Assembly: GCA_902778175.1 (NCBI GenBank)
Contig: CACYWT010000011.1
Coordinates: forward strand, 30,703-94,702
Length of the DNA: 64,000 nt
DNA from: an uncultured Ruminococcus sp.
GTDB taxonomy: Bacteria > Bacillota > Clostridia > Oscillospirales > Acutalibacteraceae
Direction of reading: 5' to 3'
In this document: positions 17,264 through 26,397 of the stretch, piece after piece
How the letters are laid out: each line of letters starts with the position of its first letter
How positions within the stretch are numbered: the first letter of the stretch is position 1
Notes under the pieces: generated by a model
The model's input: the letters and a program-made list of their open reading frames with translations, nothing else
What the model was told of the DNA's origin: nothing
The model's database searches: none
Position numbers and translations under genes: made by a program

Positions 17264-17935
17264 TCAGGCACCTTCCAGACAGTAACCGATACCTCTTCTT
17301 GTTTTGATCTGGACATTTGAATGAAGCATCTGCAGCTTTTTTCTGAGGAAGGAAATATATACTTCCACGTTATTATAGGCGCTGTCGTCATCGCTGCCCC
17401 ATATTCTGCTTACGAAATCCTCTTTTGTCGTATTTTTACCCGAATTGGAGATAAGCATTTCCATCATCTGAAATTCCTTTCTGCCGAGGACGATGCTGTT
17501 TGCTCCGCAGCTGAGCTCTCCCTTTTTCAGATCGAGGGTGATATCCCCGTAGCGAGGATTGATATCCTGCGCCATGCCGAGCCGCCTTGTCATAGCGCGC
17601 ACACGGGCAAGCAGCTCTCCTGTGACAAAGGGCTTTGTAAGATAATCGTCCGCTCCGCAGTCAAGTCCCTTTATCTTATCATCGACCTCGCTTTTTGCCG
17701 TAAGCAGAAGAACGGGTATTTCTATTTCCTTGACGCGCAGATATGTAAGCACATCAAGACCGTTCATTCCCGGGAGCATGATATCAAGTATCATGCAGTC
17801 GAATCTGCCGGATAATGCTTTTTCCAGTCCTGTTTTTCCGTCGTTTGCCGTTTCAACGGAATAGCCTTCTCTTCTGAGCAGGGCGGAAACAGCGTCCGCA
17901 AGGCCTTTTTCATCTTCTACTACAAGAATCCTCAT
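17264..17935 (-). CDS. OmpR/PhoB-family response regulator
   Basis: 223 residues. Receiver domain with acidic pair in VVEDEK, phospho-acceptor Asp51 (MILDIMLPG), and the conserved Lys in YLTKPF; C-terminal winged helix (LGRKEFQMMEMLISN, VEVYISFLRKKL, RRGIGYCLEG). Ribosome binding site ACGGAGGAAAC upstream. It lies 15 bases after the Nudix regulator and two bases before the kinase. Confidence 0.95.
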   Translation of the reverse strand: MRILVVEDEKGLADAVSALLRREGYSVETANDGKTGLEKALSGRFDCMILDIMLPGMNGLDVLTYLRVKEIEIPVLLLTAKSEVDDKIKGLDCGADDYLTKPFVTGELLARVRAMTRRLGMAQDINPRYGDITLDLKKGELSCGANSIVLGRKEFQMMEMLISNSGKNTTKEDFVSRIWGSDDDSAYNNVEVYISFLRKKLQMLHSNVQIKTRRGIGYCLEGA

Positions 17936-17950
17936 TTTTTGTTTCCTCCG

Positions 17951-18844
17951 TTATTCTGTCAGCCATTTTCTTCTGAAAAGCTGAGAAGGTCTGTGTCCTG
18001 CGTCCGAGGTCTGAAGCTCGGTCGGTTCGGCAAGTATTCCGTATTTTCTGCGGAAGGCAGCCTTGATGAGCGGCTTGCCGAGGATAATTTCATATATCTG
18101 CTGCAGCTGAGTCAGGGTAAAATATTCAGGCACGAGGTTAAGCGCGATATCGGTATACTGTACCTTGCCGCGCAGTCTGAGTATAGCGTAGGTGATGATC
18201 TTTGCGTGGTCGAAGGCTATTCCGTTATTTTCGAGTATCTCGTATTTTTCGCTTGTACCGCAATCATATCTTGTTACACTGTGGCGGACAAGCGCGCTGA
18301 GTACTGTATCGCCGTTTTTCATTTCAAGGCGCAGATCCGTGGTTTTTCCGAAGCCCCCGTCATATTCTCTTGTCTGCTGAGATTCGATATTCAGCTTTAC
18401 GGAAAACCAGAGGGCGCGTTCTGCGTCGTCGCCTGCTTCGATATTGACCTTGCTGCTGTCGATAAGCGCAAGATAGGAGCAGCTCATGACCCATGTTCTT
18501 GGATCCCTGTGTGGATCGCTGAAGGTATAGAGCTGTTCGAGATAGATATTTTCGACGCCTGTTTCTTCTTTAAGCTCCCTTGCGGCAGCCTGCTCGGTAT
18601 TTTCTTCCGGTTCGACAAAGCCTCCGGGCAAAGCCCAGCAGCCAAGACATGGGTGACCGCCTCTGCAGATAAGCAGCAGACGCAGTTCCTTTTCGGGGAG
18701 CTTGCGGTAATTTTCCTCTTTTTTATCGGCGGCGGAGAATATCGCCATATCCACTGCAACGCTTGGCTTTTCGTAATCTCCGGGACGGTATGCATCGAGA
18801 AATTCCTTTTCCGTCAGACCGTTTTTATCTCGTAATTCTTTCAT
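17951..18844 (-). CDS. Nudix hydrolase with C-terminal winged-helix (NrtR-like)
   Basis: 297 residues from ATG 18844 (MKELRDKNGL), chosen for AGGTGG five bases upstream. The N-terminal half is a Nudix domain: the box GGFVEPEENTEQAAARELKE plus ETGV fits Gx5Ex7REUxEExGU exactly, so hydrolysis of an ADP-ribose-like substrate is possible. The C-terminal half (about residues 210-290: YTDIALNLVPEYFTLTQLQQIYEIILG...FRRKYGIL) matches the winged helix of NrtR-type NAD regulators. Such proteins bind DNA and sense ADP-ribose. First gene of an operon with a two-component system, an unusual partner. Whether it regulates NAD genes here is unknown. Confidence 0.85.
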   Translation of the reverse strand: MKELRDKNGLTEKEFLDAYRPGDYEKPSVAVDMAIFSAADKKEENYRKLPEKELRLLLICRGGHPCLGCWALPGGFVEPEENTEQAAARELKEETGVENIYLEQLYTFSDPHRDPRTWVMSCSYLALIDSSKVNIEAGDDAERALWFSVKLNIESQQTREYDGGFGKTTDLRLEMKNGDTVLSALVRHSVTRYDCGTSEKYEILENNGIAFDHAKIITYAILRLRGKVQYTDIALNLVPEYFTLTQLQQIYEIILGKPLIKAAFRRKYGILAEPTELQTSDAGHRPSQLFRRKWLTE

Positions 18845-18886
18845 ATGCACCACCTGTTATTATTTACTTGATATTATCATATTTTT

Positions 18887-18915
18887 ATTATATCAATAAT
18901 ATTATCTTTTGTCAA
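18887..18915 (-). promoter_or_regulatory. Consensus sigma-A promoter of the Nudix/two-component operon
   Basis: Minus strand TTGACA, 17-base spacer, TATAAT: an exact consensus promoter, 43 bases before the ATG. Confidence 0.92.
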
Positions 18916-18984
18916 CAATCTGTATGTATAAAAATATTGAGATAATCCTCTTATCGGAAGGCGGCAAATGCGGAGAAAAATATC

Positions 18985-19013
18985 TTGATAGAATAAAATA
19001 TATATGATAAAAT
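18985..19013 (+). promoter_or_regulatory. Sigma-A promoter of glpK
   Basis: TTGATA, 17-base spacer, TAAAAT, 40 bases before the GTG start of glpK. Confidence 0.75.
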
Positions 19014-19053
19014 GTAGTCAGACTTTATGTATATTTTTAATGGAGGTGCAGAC

Positions 19054-20533
<1,480 letters not shown>

Positions 20534-20541
<8 letters not shown>

Positions 20542-21436
20542 AACAGCTGTTACGTTTCCGTCCACAGATAATGTACATACCCTGAAAGGAATACTTTATA
20601 CCCCTGACTGCGAAGCTAAGGGTATCTTTCATCATGTCCACGGAATGACCGATCACAAGGAACGCTATGATTCGTTTCTTGAGGAGATATGTGAAAAGGG
20701 ATATATCTGTCTGGCATATGACAATCTGGGTCACGGTGAAACCGCAAATGACGAAAGTGAGCTTGGCTTTATCGCATCAAGGGACGGTTACAAGATCTTA
20801 GCGGAAGATGTGTGTTCCGTTGCGCGGCAGATGAAGGAGAAATATCCCGGACTGCCATATTATCTTATGGGACACAGCATGGGTTCGTTTATCGTCAGGC
20901 TTGCGGTATATATTTGTCCCGAAACCGCCGACAAGCTTATAGTAATGGGGACAGCAGGTCCAAGTCCGGTATATTATCCGGGGCTGGGTCTGATAGACGT
21001 CATCAGGGCAATATACGGCGAGAGGCATATTTCGCCGTTTCTCGAAAGCGTTGCATTCGGTACATACAATAAGCGGTTTGCCGAAACGGGCGGAGACTGG
21101 CTGTCGAAGGATCCGGGTGTCCGTGAAGCGTATGAGCGTGACAAATACTGCAATTTTCACTTTACGACCAGCGCGCTTCACGATCTGATAAAGCTGAATG
21201 CAGCCGTCAACAGCAAGAAGTGGTTCTACGGAGTAAGAAAGGGAATGCCGGTATTACTTGTATCGGGCAAGGACGATCCTGTCGGTGATTACGGTATGGG
21301 TGTATTCACGGTATTCAAGAAACTGAGAGCTGCCGGATGTGACGTACAGTTAAAGCTTTACCGTGACAACCGTCACGAGCTGATAAACGATACTGCGCGC
21401 GATAAGGTCATTTCTGATATTCTCGCGTTTCTATAG
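20534..21436 (+). CDS. Alpha/beta hydrolase, monoacylglycerol lipase-like
   Basis: 300-residue serine hydrolase of the lysophospholipase/monoacylglycerol lipase group. Nucleophile elbow GHSMG (Ser near residue 117), oxyanion region [13 protein letters not shown], acid in [12 protein letters not shown] and catalytic His in [11 protein letters not shown] are in canonical order. No signal peptide, so cytosolic. The ATG overlaps the end of glpK by eight bases after GGGAGGTAA, so the two are translationally coupled. Its product glycerol would be the GlpK substrate, which supports the lipase reading, though the true ester substrate is unproven. A MITE-like element begins at the base after the stop. 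Confidence 0.85.
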
Positions 21437-21542
21437 TTAAGGCAACACCGCACAAAGACCGCCTTGCAGCTTAGCACCACATCTGCTTGCTCTTTTTCCG
21501 TCATTCTGCACAAAACTCGCTTGATAACCGTCAGGGCCTTAA
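21437..21542 (+). repeat. MITE-like inverted repeat element, copy A (right end decayed)
   Basis: Starts with TTAAGGCAACACCGCACAAA, identical to the end of copy B at 29967-30120, and shares the core GCTTAGCACCACATCTG with copies B and C. It ends in a degenerate GGCCTTAA. It abuts the stop codon of the lipase gene. The remaining bases to the rplU promoter at 21665 hold nothing I recognise. Confidence 0.8.
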
Positions 21543-21664
21543 AACCTGCAGCGGACAATATCATAATTGAGCAGTAGTCAAGCTCTTTCAGGAAGAGGAC
21601 AGGAGAGTTGCCGGATAAGACCGGTTTTCCTGATTGTGACGAATATCTGCCGGAGAAAAAAAGC

Positions 21665-21693
21665 TTGACAAGCAGTGTTTGACATGGTATGAT
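21665..21693 (+). promoter_or_regulatory. Sigma-A promoter of the rplU operon
   Basis: TTGACA, 17-base spacer, TATGAT, about 80 bases before the rplU ATG. Confidence 0.85.
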
Positions 21694-21697
21694 AGTA

Positions 21698-21772
21698 GAG
21701 CCGCATACTGTGGGCTTGTAAGTGAGCATGGCTCCGCCTCCGGTAGCGAGTTTGAAACAGGCAGGTGCTATT
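21698..21772 (+). promoter_or_regulatory. Structured rplU leader (L21-leader-like)
   Basis: The predicted transcript starts near 21700 with a stem GAGCC / GGCTC (21698-21702 with 21730-21734) enclosing a second small hairpin, then the L21 ribosome binding site GCAGGTG. Position and promoter distance match the Firmicutes L21 leader, an autoregulatory candidate. Identity is inferred from position and structure, not from a covariance model. Confidence 0.5.
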
Positions 21773-22081
21773 ATGTACGCAGTAATTGAAACAGGCGGAA
21801 AGCAGTACAAGGTTACAAACGGTGACGTTGTATATGTTGAAAAGCTTGAAGCCGAAAATGACTCCACCGTAGATTTCAAGGTGGTTGCAGTCAGCACAGA
21901 CGACGGTTTTAAGGTCGGTGCTCCTTATGTTGAGGGTGCTAAGGTCAGCGCAAAGGTTCTTGACACCATCAAGGGTAAGAAGATCACAGTATTTACCTAT
22001 AAGCCGAAGAAAAGCTCAAAGCGCAAGATGGGTCACAGACAAAGATATACCAAGGTACAGATCGAGTCCATCGAAGCATGA
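21773..22081 (+). CDS. rplU: 50S ribosomal protein L21
   Basis: 102 residues starting [14 protein letters not shown], the invariant L21 N-terminus; an in-frame start at 21722 would add 17 unrelated residues and is rejected. The C-terminal [19 protein letters not shown] block binds 23S rRNA. First gene of rplU-prp-rpmA, with prp overlapping by four bases. Confidence 0.97.
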   Translation: MYAVIETGGKQYKVTNGDVVYVEKLEAENDSTVDFKVVAVSTDDGFKVGAPYVEGAKVSAKVLDTIKGKKITVFTYKPKKSSKRKMGHRQRYTKVQIESIEA

Positions 22082-22395
22082 TAAGAGCTGTGTTTTTCAG
22101 GAACCGTGAAGGTCTTATCACAGGGTTTCATATAAACGGTCATTCGGGTCTTGCACCGGCAGGAGAAGATGTGCTTTGCGCATTTGTTTCGTCGGCAGCA
22201 TATCTTACTGCGAATACCATTACCGAGATAATCGGAGCCGGAGCGGACGCACAGGACAGCGACGGCGATATGATACTTACGGTTTATGAGAAGCTGACGG
22301 ATTGTCAGACTATTCTTTCGGGGCTTATGCTCCATCTTGAAGAAACAGGGAAACAGTATCCCGACAATTTGAATGTAACCATTACGGAGGTGTAA
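22078..22395 (+). CDS. prp: Ribosomal-processing cysteine protease Prp
   Basis: Cleaves the N-terminal extension of L27 in Firmicutes. 105 residues; catalytic His22 ([13 protein letters not shown]) and Cys34 ([13 protein letters not shown]) are in place. ATGA overlap with rplU and three bases between it and rpmA. The L27 encoded next carries the matching cleavage motif, which confirms the assignment. Formerly YsxB/DUF464. Confidence 0.95.
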   Translation: MIRAVFFRNREGLITGFHINGHSGLAPAGEDVLCAFVSSAAYLTANTITEIIGAGADAQDSDGDMILTVYEKLTDCQTILSGLMLHLEETGKQYPDNLNVTITEV

Positions 22396-22398
22396 ATT

Positions 22399-22686
22399 AT
22401 GCTGAAAATTAATGTACAGTTATTCGCTCATAAAAAGGGAGGCGGTTCTACAAAGAACGGCCGTGATTCCGAATCCAAGCGTCTTGGCACAAAGCGTGCA
22501 GACGGTCAGTTCGTGCTTGCCGGCAATATCCTCGTTAAGCAGAGAGGTACACATATTCATCCCGGCAACAACGTAGGCCGCGGATCTGACGATACTCTCT
22601 TCGCTAAGATCGACGGTACCGTAAAGTTTGAGCGTGTAGGCAAGGATCGTAAGCAGGTTTCTGTTTACGCAGTTGCTGCTGAATGA
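22399..22686 (+). CDS. rpmA: 50S ribosomal protein L27 with Prp-cleaved leader
   Basis: 95 residues. The N-terminus [20 protein letters not shown] contains the Firmicutes extension ending NVQLF, cut by Prp before AHKKGGG. After cleavage, the mature tail reaches toward the peptidyl-transferase centre. A terminator follows, so rpmA ends this operon although obg lies further on. Confidence 0.97.
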   Translation: MLKINVQLFAHKKGGGSTKNGRDSESKRLGTKRADGQFVLAGNILVKQRGTHIHPGNNVGRGSDDTLFAKIDGTVKFERVGKDRKQVSVYAVAAE

Positions 22687-22702
22687 TCATACGGCATTAT
22701 AA

Positions 22703-22732
22703 AGGAGCTTCGGAGTGATCCGGAGCTTTTTT
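22703..22732 (+). terminator. Rho-independent terminator of the rplU operon
   Basis: Stem GGAGCTTCGGA / TCCGGAGCTTT (one G-U pair) with a GTGA loop, followed by six T. Confidence 0.88.
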
Positions 22733-22748
22733 GTTTTGCGTATAAACA

Positions 22749-22777
22749 TTGATATCTGCTTGTTTTTATGATATACT
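22749..22777 (+). promoter_or_regulatory. Sigma-A promoter of the glycosyltransferase gene
   Basis: TTGATA, 17-base spacer, TATACT, 41 bases before the ATG at 22818. Confidence 0.75.
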
Positions 22778-22817
22778 TATAATGATTATTTATGTCTGCT
22801 TGAAAAGAGGATGAACG

Positions 22818-24605
22818 ATGCATGATATGGTGAAAAAAATAAAGAACAATCCTTATACCGCGGCAGTTTTGCTGTTTCTGATAATAGCGGCGCAGATAGT
22901 AAATATCGTTGTCGTTTTTGTCAGTGAGAAAACGGAATATCACTGCGATGAGCTGTATTCCTTCGGACTTTCAAATAGTTTTTACCGTCCGTTTGTAGAG
23001 AATGATAACATTCGTTCATTGGAATTTGAGCATATAGAAGAATGGTTTCCCGGTGAACTTTACAGGGATTACCTGACTGTTCAGAAGGGAGAACAGTTCC
23101 GCTATGATTCGGTATGGTATAATCAGGGTCAGGACAGACATCCGCCGCTGTTTTATTCCATAATACATACAATATGTTCATTTGCTCCGGATACGTTTTC
23201 TTTCTGGTTCGGATTTGTTCCGAATCTGGTGTATTTTGCCGTAATGCAGTTCTTTCTGTATAAACTTGCAAAGAACGTTCTTAAATCAAAGTATCTTGCT
23301 TTGCTGTTCTGCCTTTTTTGGGGTTTTACTGTAGCAGCGCTGAACAATACCCTGTTTATCCGAATGTATTGTATGCTGACAATGTGGACGGTCATACTGA
23401 TGTATCTTCATTCAAAGCTTGTCCTCAGAAAAGAAAAAATAATATGGAAACAGCTTATACCTCTTACGATAGTTACTGCACTGGGAGCTTTGACACAGTA
23501 TCTTTTCCTTTTTGTGGCATTTGTGATCGCAGTGTGTTTCTGCTTGTGGTATCTTATCAATAAATGCTATAAAAGTTTCTTTGCATACGGAGCTTCAATG
23601 CTTGTCGGAGTCCTGCTGTTTTTTCTGATATATCCTAAGGGTTTTATGCATATGTTCATGGAAAGCGGAGAAACAGGCGGCGATCTTGCAAGACAATCCG
23701 TTTTTTCTGTCCGATATTTATTTATGGATATCTTCTGTATAACAAGATCGGATATAGTGTGGCTGTCATACTTTTTGCCGCCGTTTATCGGAATATTGAT
23801 CATATTGTCGCTGCCGGTACTGTTTTTATTTCGTGACAAGCTCAGAAGGCTTCCCGGAAAGATACGGGCTGATTTTTCAGCTTGGAAAGAAAACAAAATG
23901 CCGCTGAAAGAAACGCTCGGTAAGCGACTGAAAGAAAGACCGGTATATCTAAGTATGTTTATCAGCACAGTGCTGATAGTAATGATAGTATCATATCAGA
24001 TATCATTTATTATAGGTTTTGCCAACAGATATCTGTATATAATATATCCCTTCGCAGGTTTGCTTATTTTTGCCCTGCTGTGTAATATTTTCAGAAGGAT
24101 CAGGCCTGGGAAGATAGTGCTTACGGCGATCACTGCGGCATTGCTTCTTAATATAGCTGTAAAGGGCTCGATAGTTTCATACTGGACATACAATAACGAT
24201 ATTTCTCTTCATGATATGTTTACGGACAGTAATGTTATTGTAATTTTTGATAATGATTCGACTTTCAGCAGTTTATCAACATTTTCATATGAACTGTATA
24301 ATACCGATCAGGTATTTGTAACTGATTATGCCGATATCGAAAAGGATCTGCCTGCCATAGCAGGACTTGAGTCGGATTCTCCTGTATATATAATGATGTA
24401 TACAGCAGGGAGCGGAACAGATGATAAAGGAAGATATGCTACAAATCTCACATGGCATCCCGAAAAGGACGAATATATTTATGACAGGATATACTGTGAT
24501 GAATTATTCGGTAAATTTGTTGATGCGGGTGTAGGTTCAGACTTTGAATATAAAGGTGAATTTGTTTTTATAAAAGGAGATTATTATATCTATAAAATAG
24601 GATAA
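22818..24605 (+). CDS. GT-C family membrane glycosyltransferase (GT39/ArnT-like)
   Basis: 595-residue polytopic membrane protein. After the first helix comes the GT-C catalytic acidic motif YHCDELYSFG (Asp44, Glu45) and, near residue 110, RHPPLFYSI, the loop typical of GT39/PMT/ArnT-like enzymes that use polyprenyl-phosphate sugars. About ten hydrophobic helices follow, then a C-terminal external domain of some 120 residues. Sugar and acceptor are unknown. Its codons are AT-rich (many ATA, TTT, AAT) compared with the flanking obg and rpmA, and it splits the conserved rplU-prp-rpmA-obg block while carrying its own promoter. It may be a later insertion. It ends 15 bases before the obg start and may be cotranscribed with it. 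Confidence 0.78.
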   Translation: MHDMVKKIKNNPYTAAVLLFLIIAAQIVNIVVVFVSEKTEYHCDELYSFGLSNSFYRPFVENDNIRSLEFEHIEEWFPGELYRDYLTVQKGEQFRYDSVWYNQGQDRHPPLFYSIIHTICSFAPDTFSFWFGFVPNLVYFAVMQFFLYKLAKNVLKSKYLALLFCLFWGFTVAALNNTLFIRMYCMLTMWTVILMYLHSKLVLRKEKIIWKQLIPLTIVTALGALTQYLFLFVAFVIAVCFCLWYLINKCYKSFFAYGASMLVGVLLFFLIYPKGFMHMFMESGETGGDLARQSVFSVRYLFMDIFCITRSDIVWLSYFLPPFIGILIILSLPVLFLFRDKLRRLPGKIRADFSAWKENKMPLKETLGKRLKERPVYLSMFISTVLIVMIVSYQISFIIGFANRYLYIIYPFAGLLIFALLCNIFRRIRPGKIVLTAITAALLLNIAVKGSIVSYWTYNNDISLHDMFTDSNVIVIFDNDSTFSSLSTFSYELYNTDQVFVTDYADIEKDLPAIAGLESDSPVYIMMYTAGSGTDDKGRYATNLTWHPEKDEYIYDRIYCDELFGKFVDAGVGSDFEYKGEFVFIKGDYYIYKIG

Positions 24606-24620
24606 TTGGGAGGAGCAGCT

Positions 24621-25892
24621 ATGTTTGTTGATATAGCAAAGATTTTTATTAAGGCAGGAGACGGCGGTGACGGCGCGGTCGCGTTTCACAGGGAAAAATA
24701 TGTGGCGTCGGGAGGTCCCGACGGCGGCGACGGCGGCAGAGGCGGAAATATCGTCTTTGTGGCTGACGACAATCTGTCTACTCTGGCGGATTTCCGTTAC
24801 AAAAGAAAATATATAGCCGCTAAGGGCGAAAACGGCAGAGGCGGAAGATGCAACGGAAAAAAAGCCGATGATCTTGTTATCCGTGTTCCGAGAGGTACTG
24901 TTATCAAGGAAGCGGCAACAGGAAGGATACTTGCGGATATTTCCGATAAGGAGCCTGTGATCGTCGCAAAGGGCGGCAAGGGCGGCTGGGGCAATCCTCA
25001 TTTTGCAAGCCCGACAAGACAGACTCCGCGCTTTGCAAAGCCCGGTCAGCCCGGTGAGGAATTTGAGGTACAGCTTGAGCTTAAACTCCTTGCCGATGTC
25101 GGAATAGTAGGTTTCCCGAATGTCGGCAAATCAACGCTGATCTCCGTAGTAAGCGAGGCAAAGCCCGTTATCGCGGATTACCATTTTACGACGATAACAC
25201 CTGTTCTCGGCGTTGTACGCATGGGACCCGACCAGTCATTCGTCATGGCGGATATCCCCGGACTTATCGAGGGCGCAGGCGACGGAGCAGGACTGGGACA
25301 TCAGTTTCTGCGCCATGTCGAAAGATGCAGGCTGCTTGTCCATATGGTAGATGTTTCCGGCAGCGAGGGCAGGGATCCTGAGGAGGATTTCCGCATTATT
25401 AACAGGGAGCTGAAGAAATTCAATCCTGAGCTTGCAGAGCGTCCGATGATCGTGGCAGGCAACAAATGCGATCTTACCGATGACGAAACTGTGGAGAAAT
25501 TCAGAAAATTCATTGAAGAACAGGGATATAAATTCTTTCCGATCATGGCTGCTATCTCATATGAAGTTGAGCCTCTCCTCAAGGAAATACAGGAGCAGCT
25601 TTCAAAGCTGCCGCCGGTCGCAAGATACGAAGCGGAGCCTGCTGTGCTGCCTGATGCGGAAGAGATCAATAAAAACGATATCCGTGTTACAAATCACGGC
25701 GGCGTATATTTTGTCGAGGCGGATTCGCTGCTTCGTGTGCTTCGCATGATAGATTTCAGCGACAGCGACAGTGTTCAGTATTTCCAGAGGGTACTTATCA
25801 GCTCCGGCGTCATTGACGCGCTGAGAAAGGCGGGAATACAGGAGGGCGATACCGTCAGCCTTTATGATTTTGAATTTGAATTTGTGGAATAA
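24621..25892 (+). CDS. obg: Ribosome assembly GTPase Obg/CgtA
   Basis: 423 residues, start ATG 24621 (MFVDIAKIFIKAGDGGDG) after GGGAGGA; five upstream in-frame residues are excluded. The glycine-rich Obg fold covers about residues 1-158, the GTPase domain has GFPNVGKST, DIPGLIEGA and NKCD, and a C-terminal OCT domain (about 350-423) ends YDFEFEFVE. Acts in 50S assembly, stringent response and, in Bacillus, sporulation initiation. Nine bases separate it from mrnC. Confidence 0.96.
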   Translation: MFVDIAKIFIKAGDGGDGAVAFHREKYVASGGPDGGDGGRGGNIVFVADDNLSTLADFRYKRKYIAAKGENGRGGRCNGKKADDLVIRVPRGTVIKEAATGRILADISDKEPVIVAKGGKGGWGNPHFASPTRQTPRFAKPGQPGEEFEVQLELKLLADVGIVGFPNVGKSTLISVVSEAKPVIADYHFTTITPVLGVVRMGPDQSFVMADIPGLIEGAGDGAGLGHQFLRHVERCRLLVHMVDVSGSEGRDPEEDFRIINRELKKFNPELAERPMIVAGNKCDLTDDETVEKFRKFIEEQGYKFFPIMAAISYEVEPLLKEIQEQLSKLPPVARYEAEPAVLPDAEEINKNDIRVTNHGGVYFVEADSLLRVLRMIDFSDSDSVQYFQRVLISSGVIDALRKAGIQEGDTVSLYDFEFEFVE

Positions 25893-25901
25893 GGTGGAAT
25901 A

Positions 25902-26291
25902 ATGTCCAGACTATCTCTTATGAAATGCGACCCGAAAAAGATAAGCACACACGGTCTTGCCTTTGTCGGGGACGGGGTATATGATCTTATTGTCCGCGAG
26001 GAGCTTGTATGTCAGGCAAACAGCAGAATAAAAGAATTGAATATCCGCAAGGTGGAAATGGTTCGCTGTCAGTCGCAGGCGGCTTTGGCAAAGCGCATAG
26101 AACCGTTTCTTACCGAGGAGGAAGCGGATGTTCTTCGCCGCGGAAGAAACGTACACGTTTCTCATGCGCCTAAAAATGCTGCTATGGCGGATTATCATAT
26201 GGCGACGGCTTTTGAAACGCTGCTCGGATATCTTTATTTATCCGACAGGATCGACAGGATAAGGGAGCTTTTGCTACTCGGACAGGAATAG
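25902..26291 (+). CDS. mrnC: Mini-ribonuclease 3 (23S rRNA maturation)
   Basis: 129-residue RNase III catalytic domain without a double-strand RNA-binding domain. LAFVGDGVYDLIVREEL carries the catalytic Asp, and RRGRNVHVSHAPKNA plus YHMATAFETLLGYLYL are the hallmark Mini-III blocks. Processes the ends of 23S rRNA precursor. In many Firmicutes it follows cysS; here it follows obg. Confidence 0.93.
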   Translation: MSRLSLMKCDPKKISTHGLAFVGDGVYDLIVREELVCQANSRIKELNIRKVEMVRCQSQAALAKRIEPFLTEEEADVLRRGRNVHVSHAPKNAAMADYHMATAFETLLGYLYLSDRIDRIRELLLLGQE

Positions 26292-26397
26292 ACTGACATG
26301 ATCCTGCGCAGCGGAGCCGGAGTATGATTTGCTGAAAGCAATCCGGGATTAAACTGTAAAGCTGCGGCGTGATCCTGACGACGGCGGAGAGGTATTT

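Noticed and set aside
17939..18835. Plus-strand frame of 298 codons
   Set aside because: Antisense shadow of the Nudix regulator, which has intact Nudix motifs.
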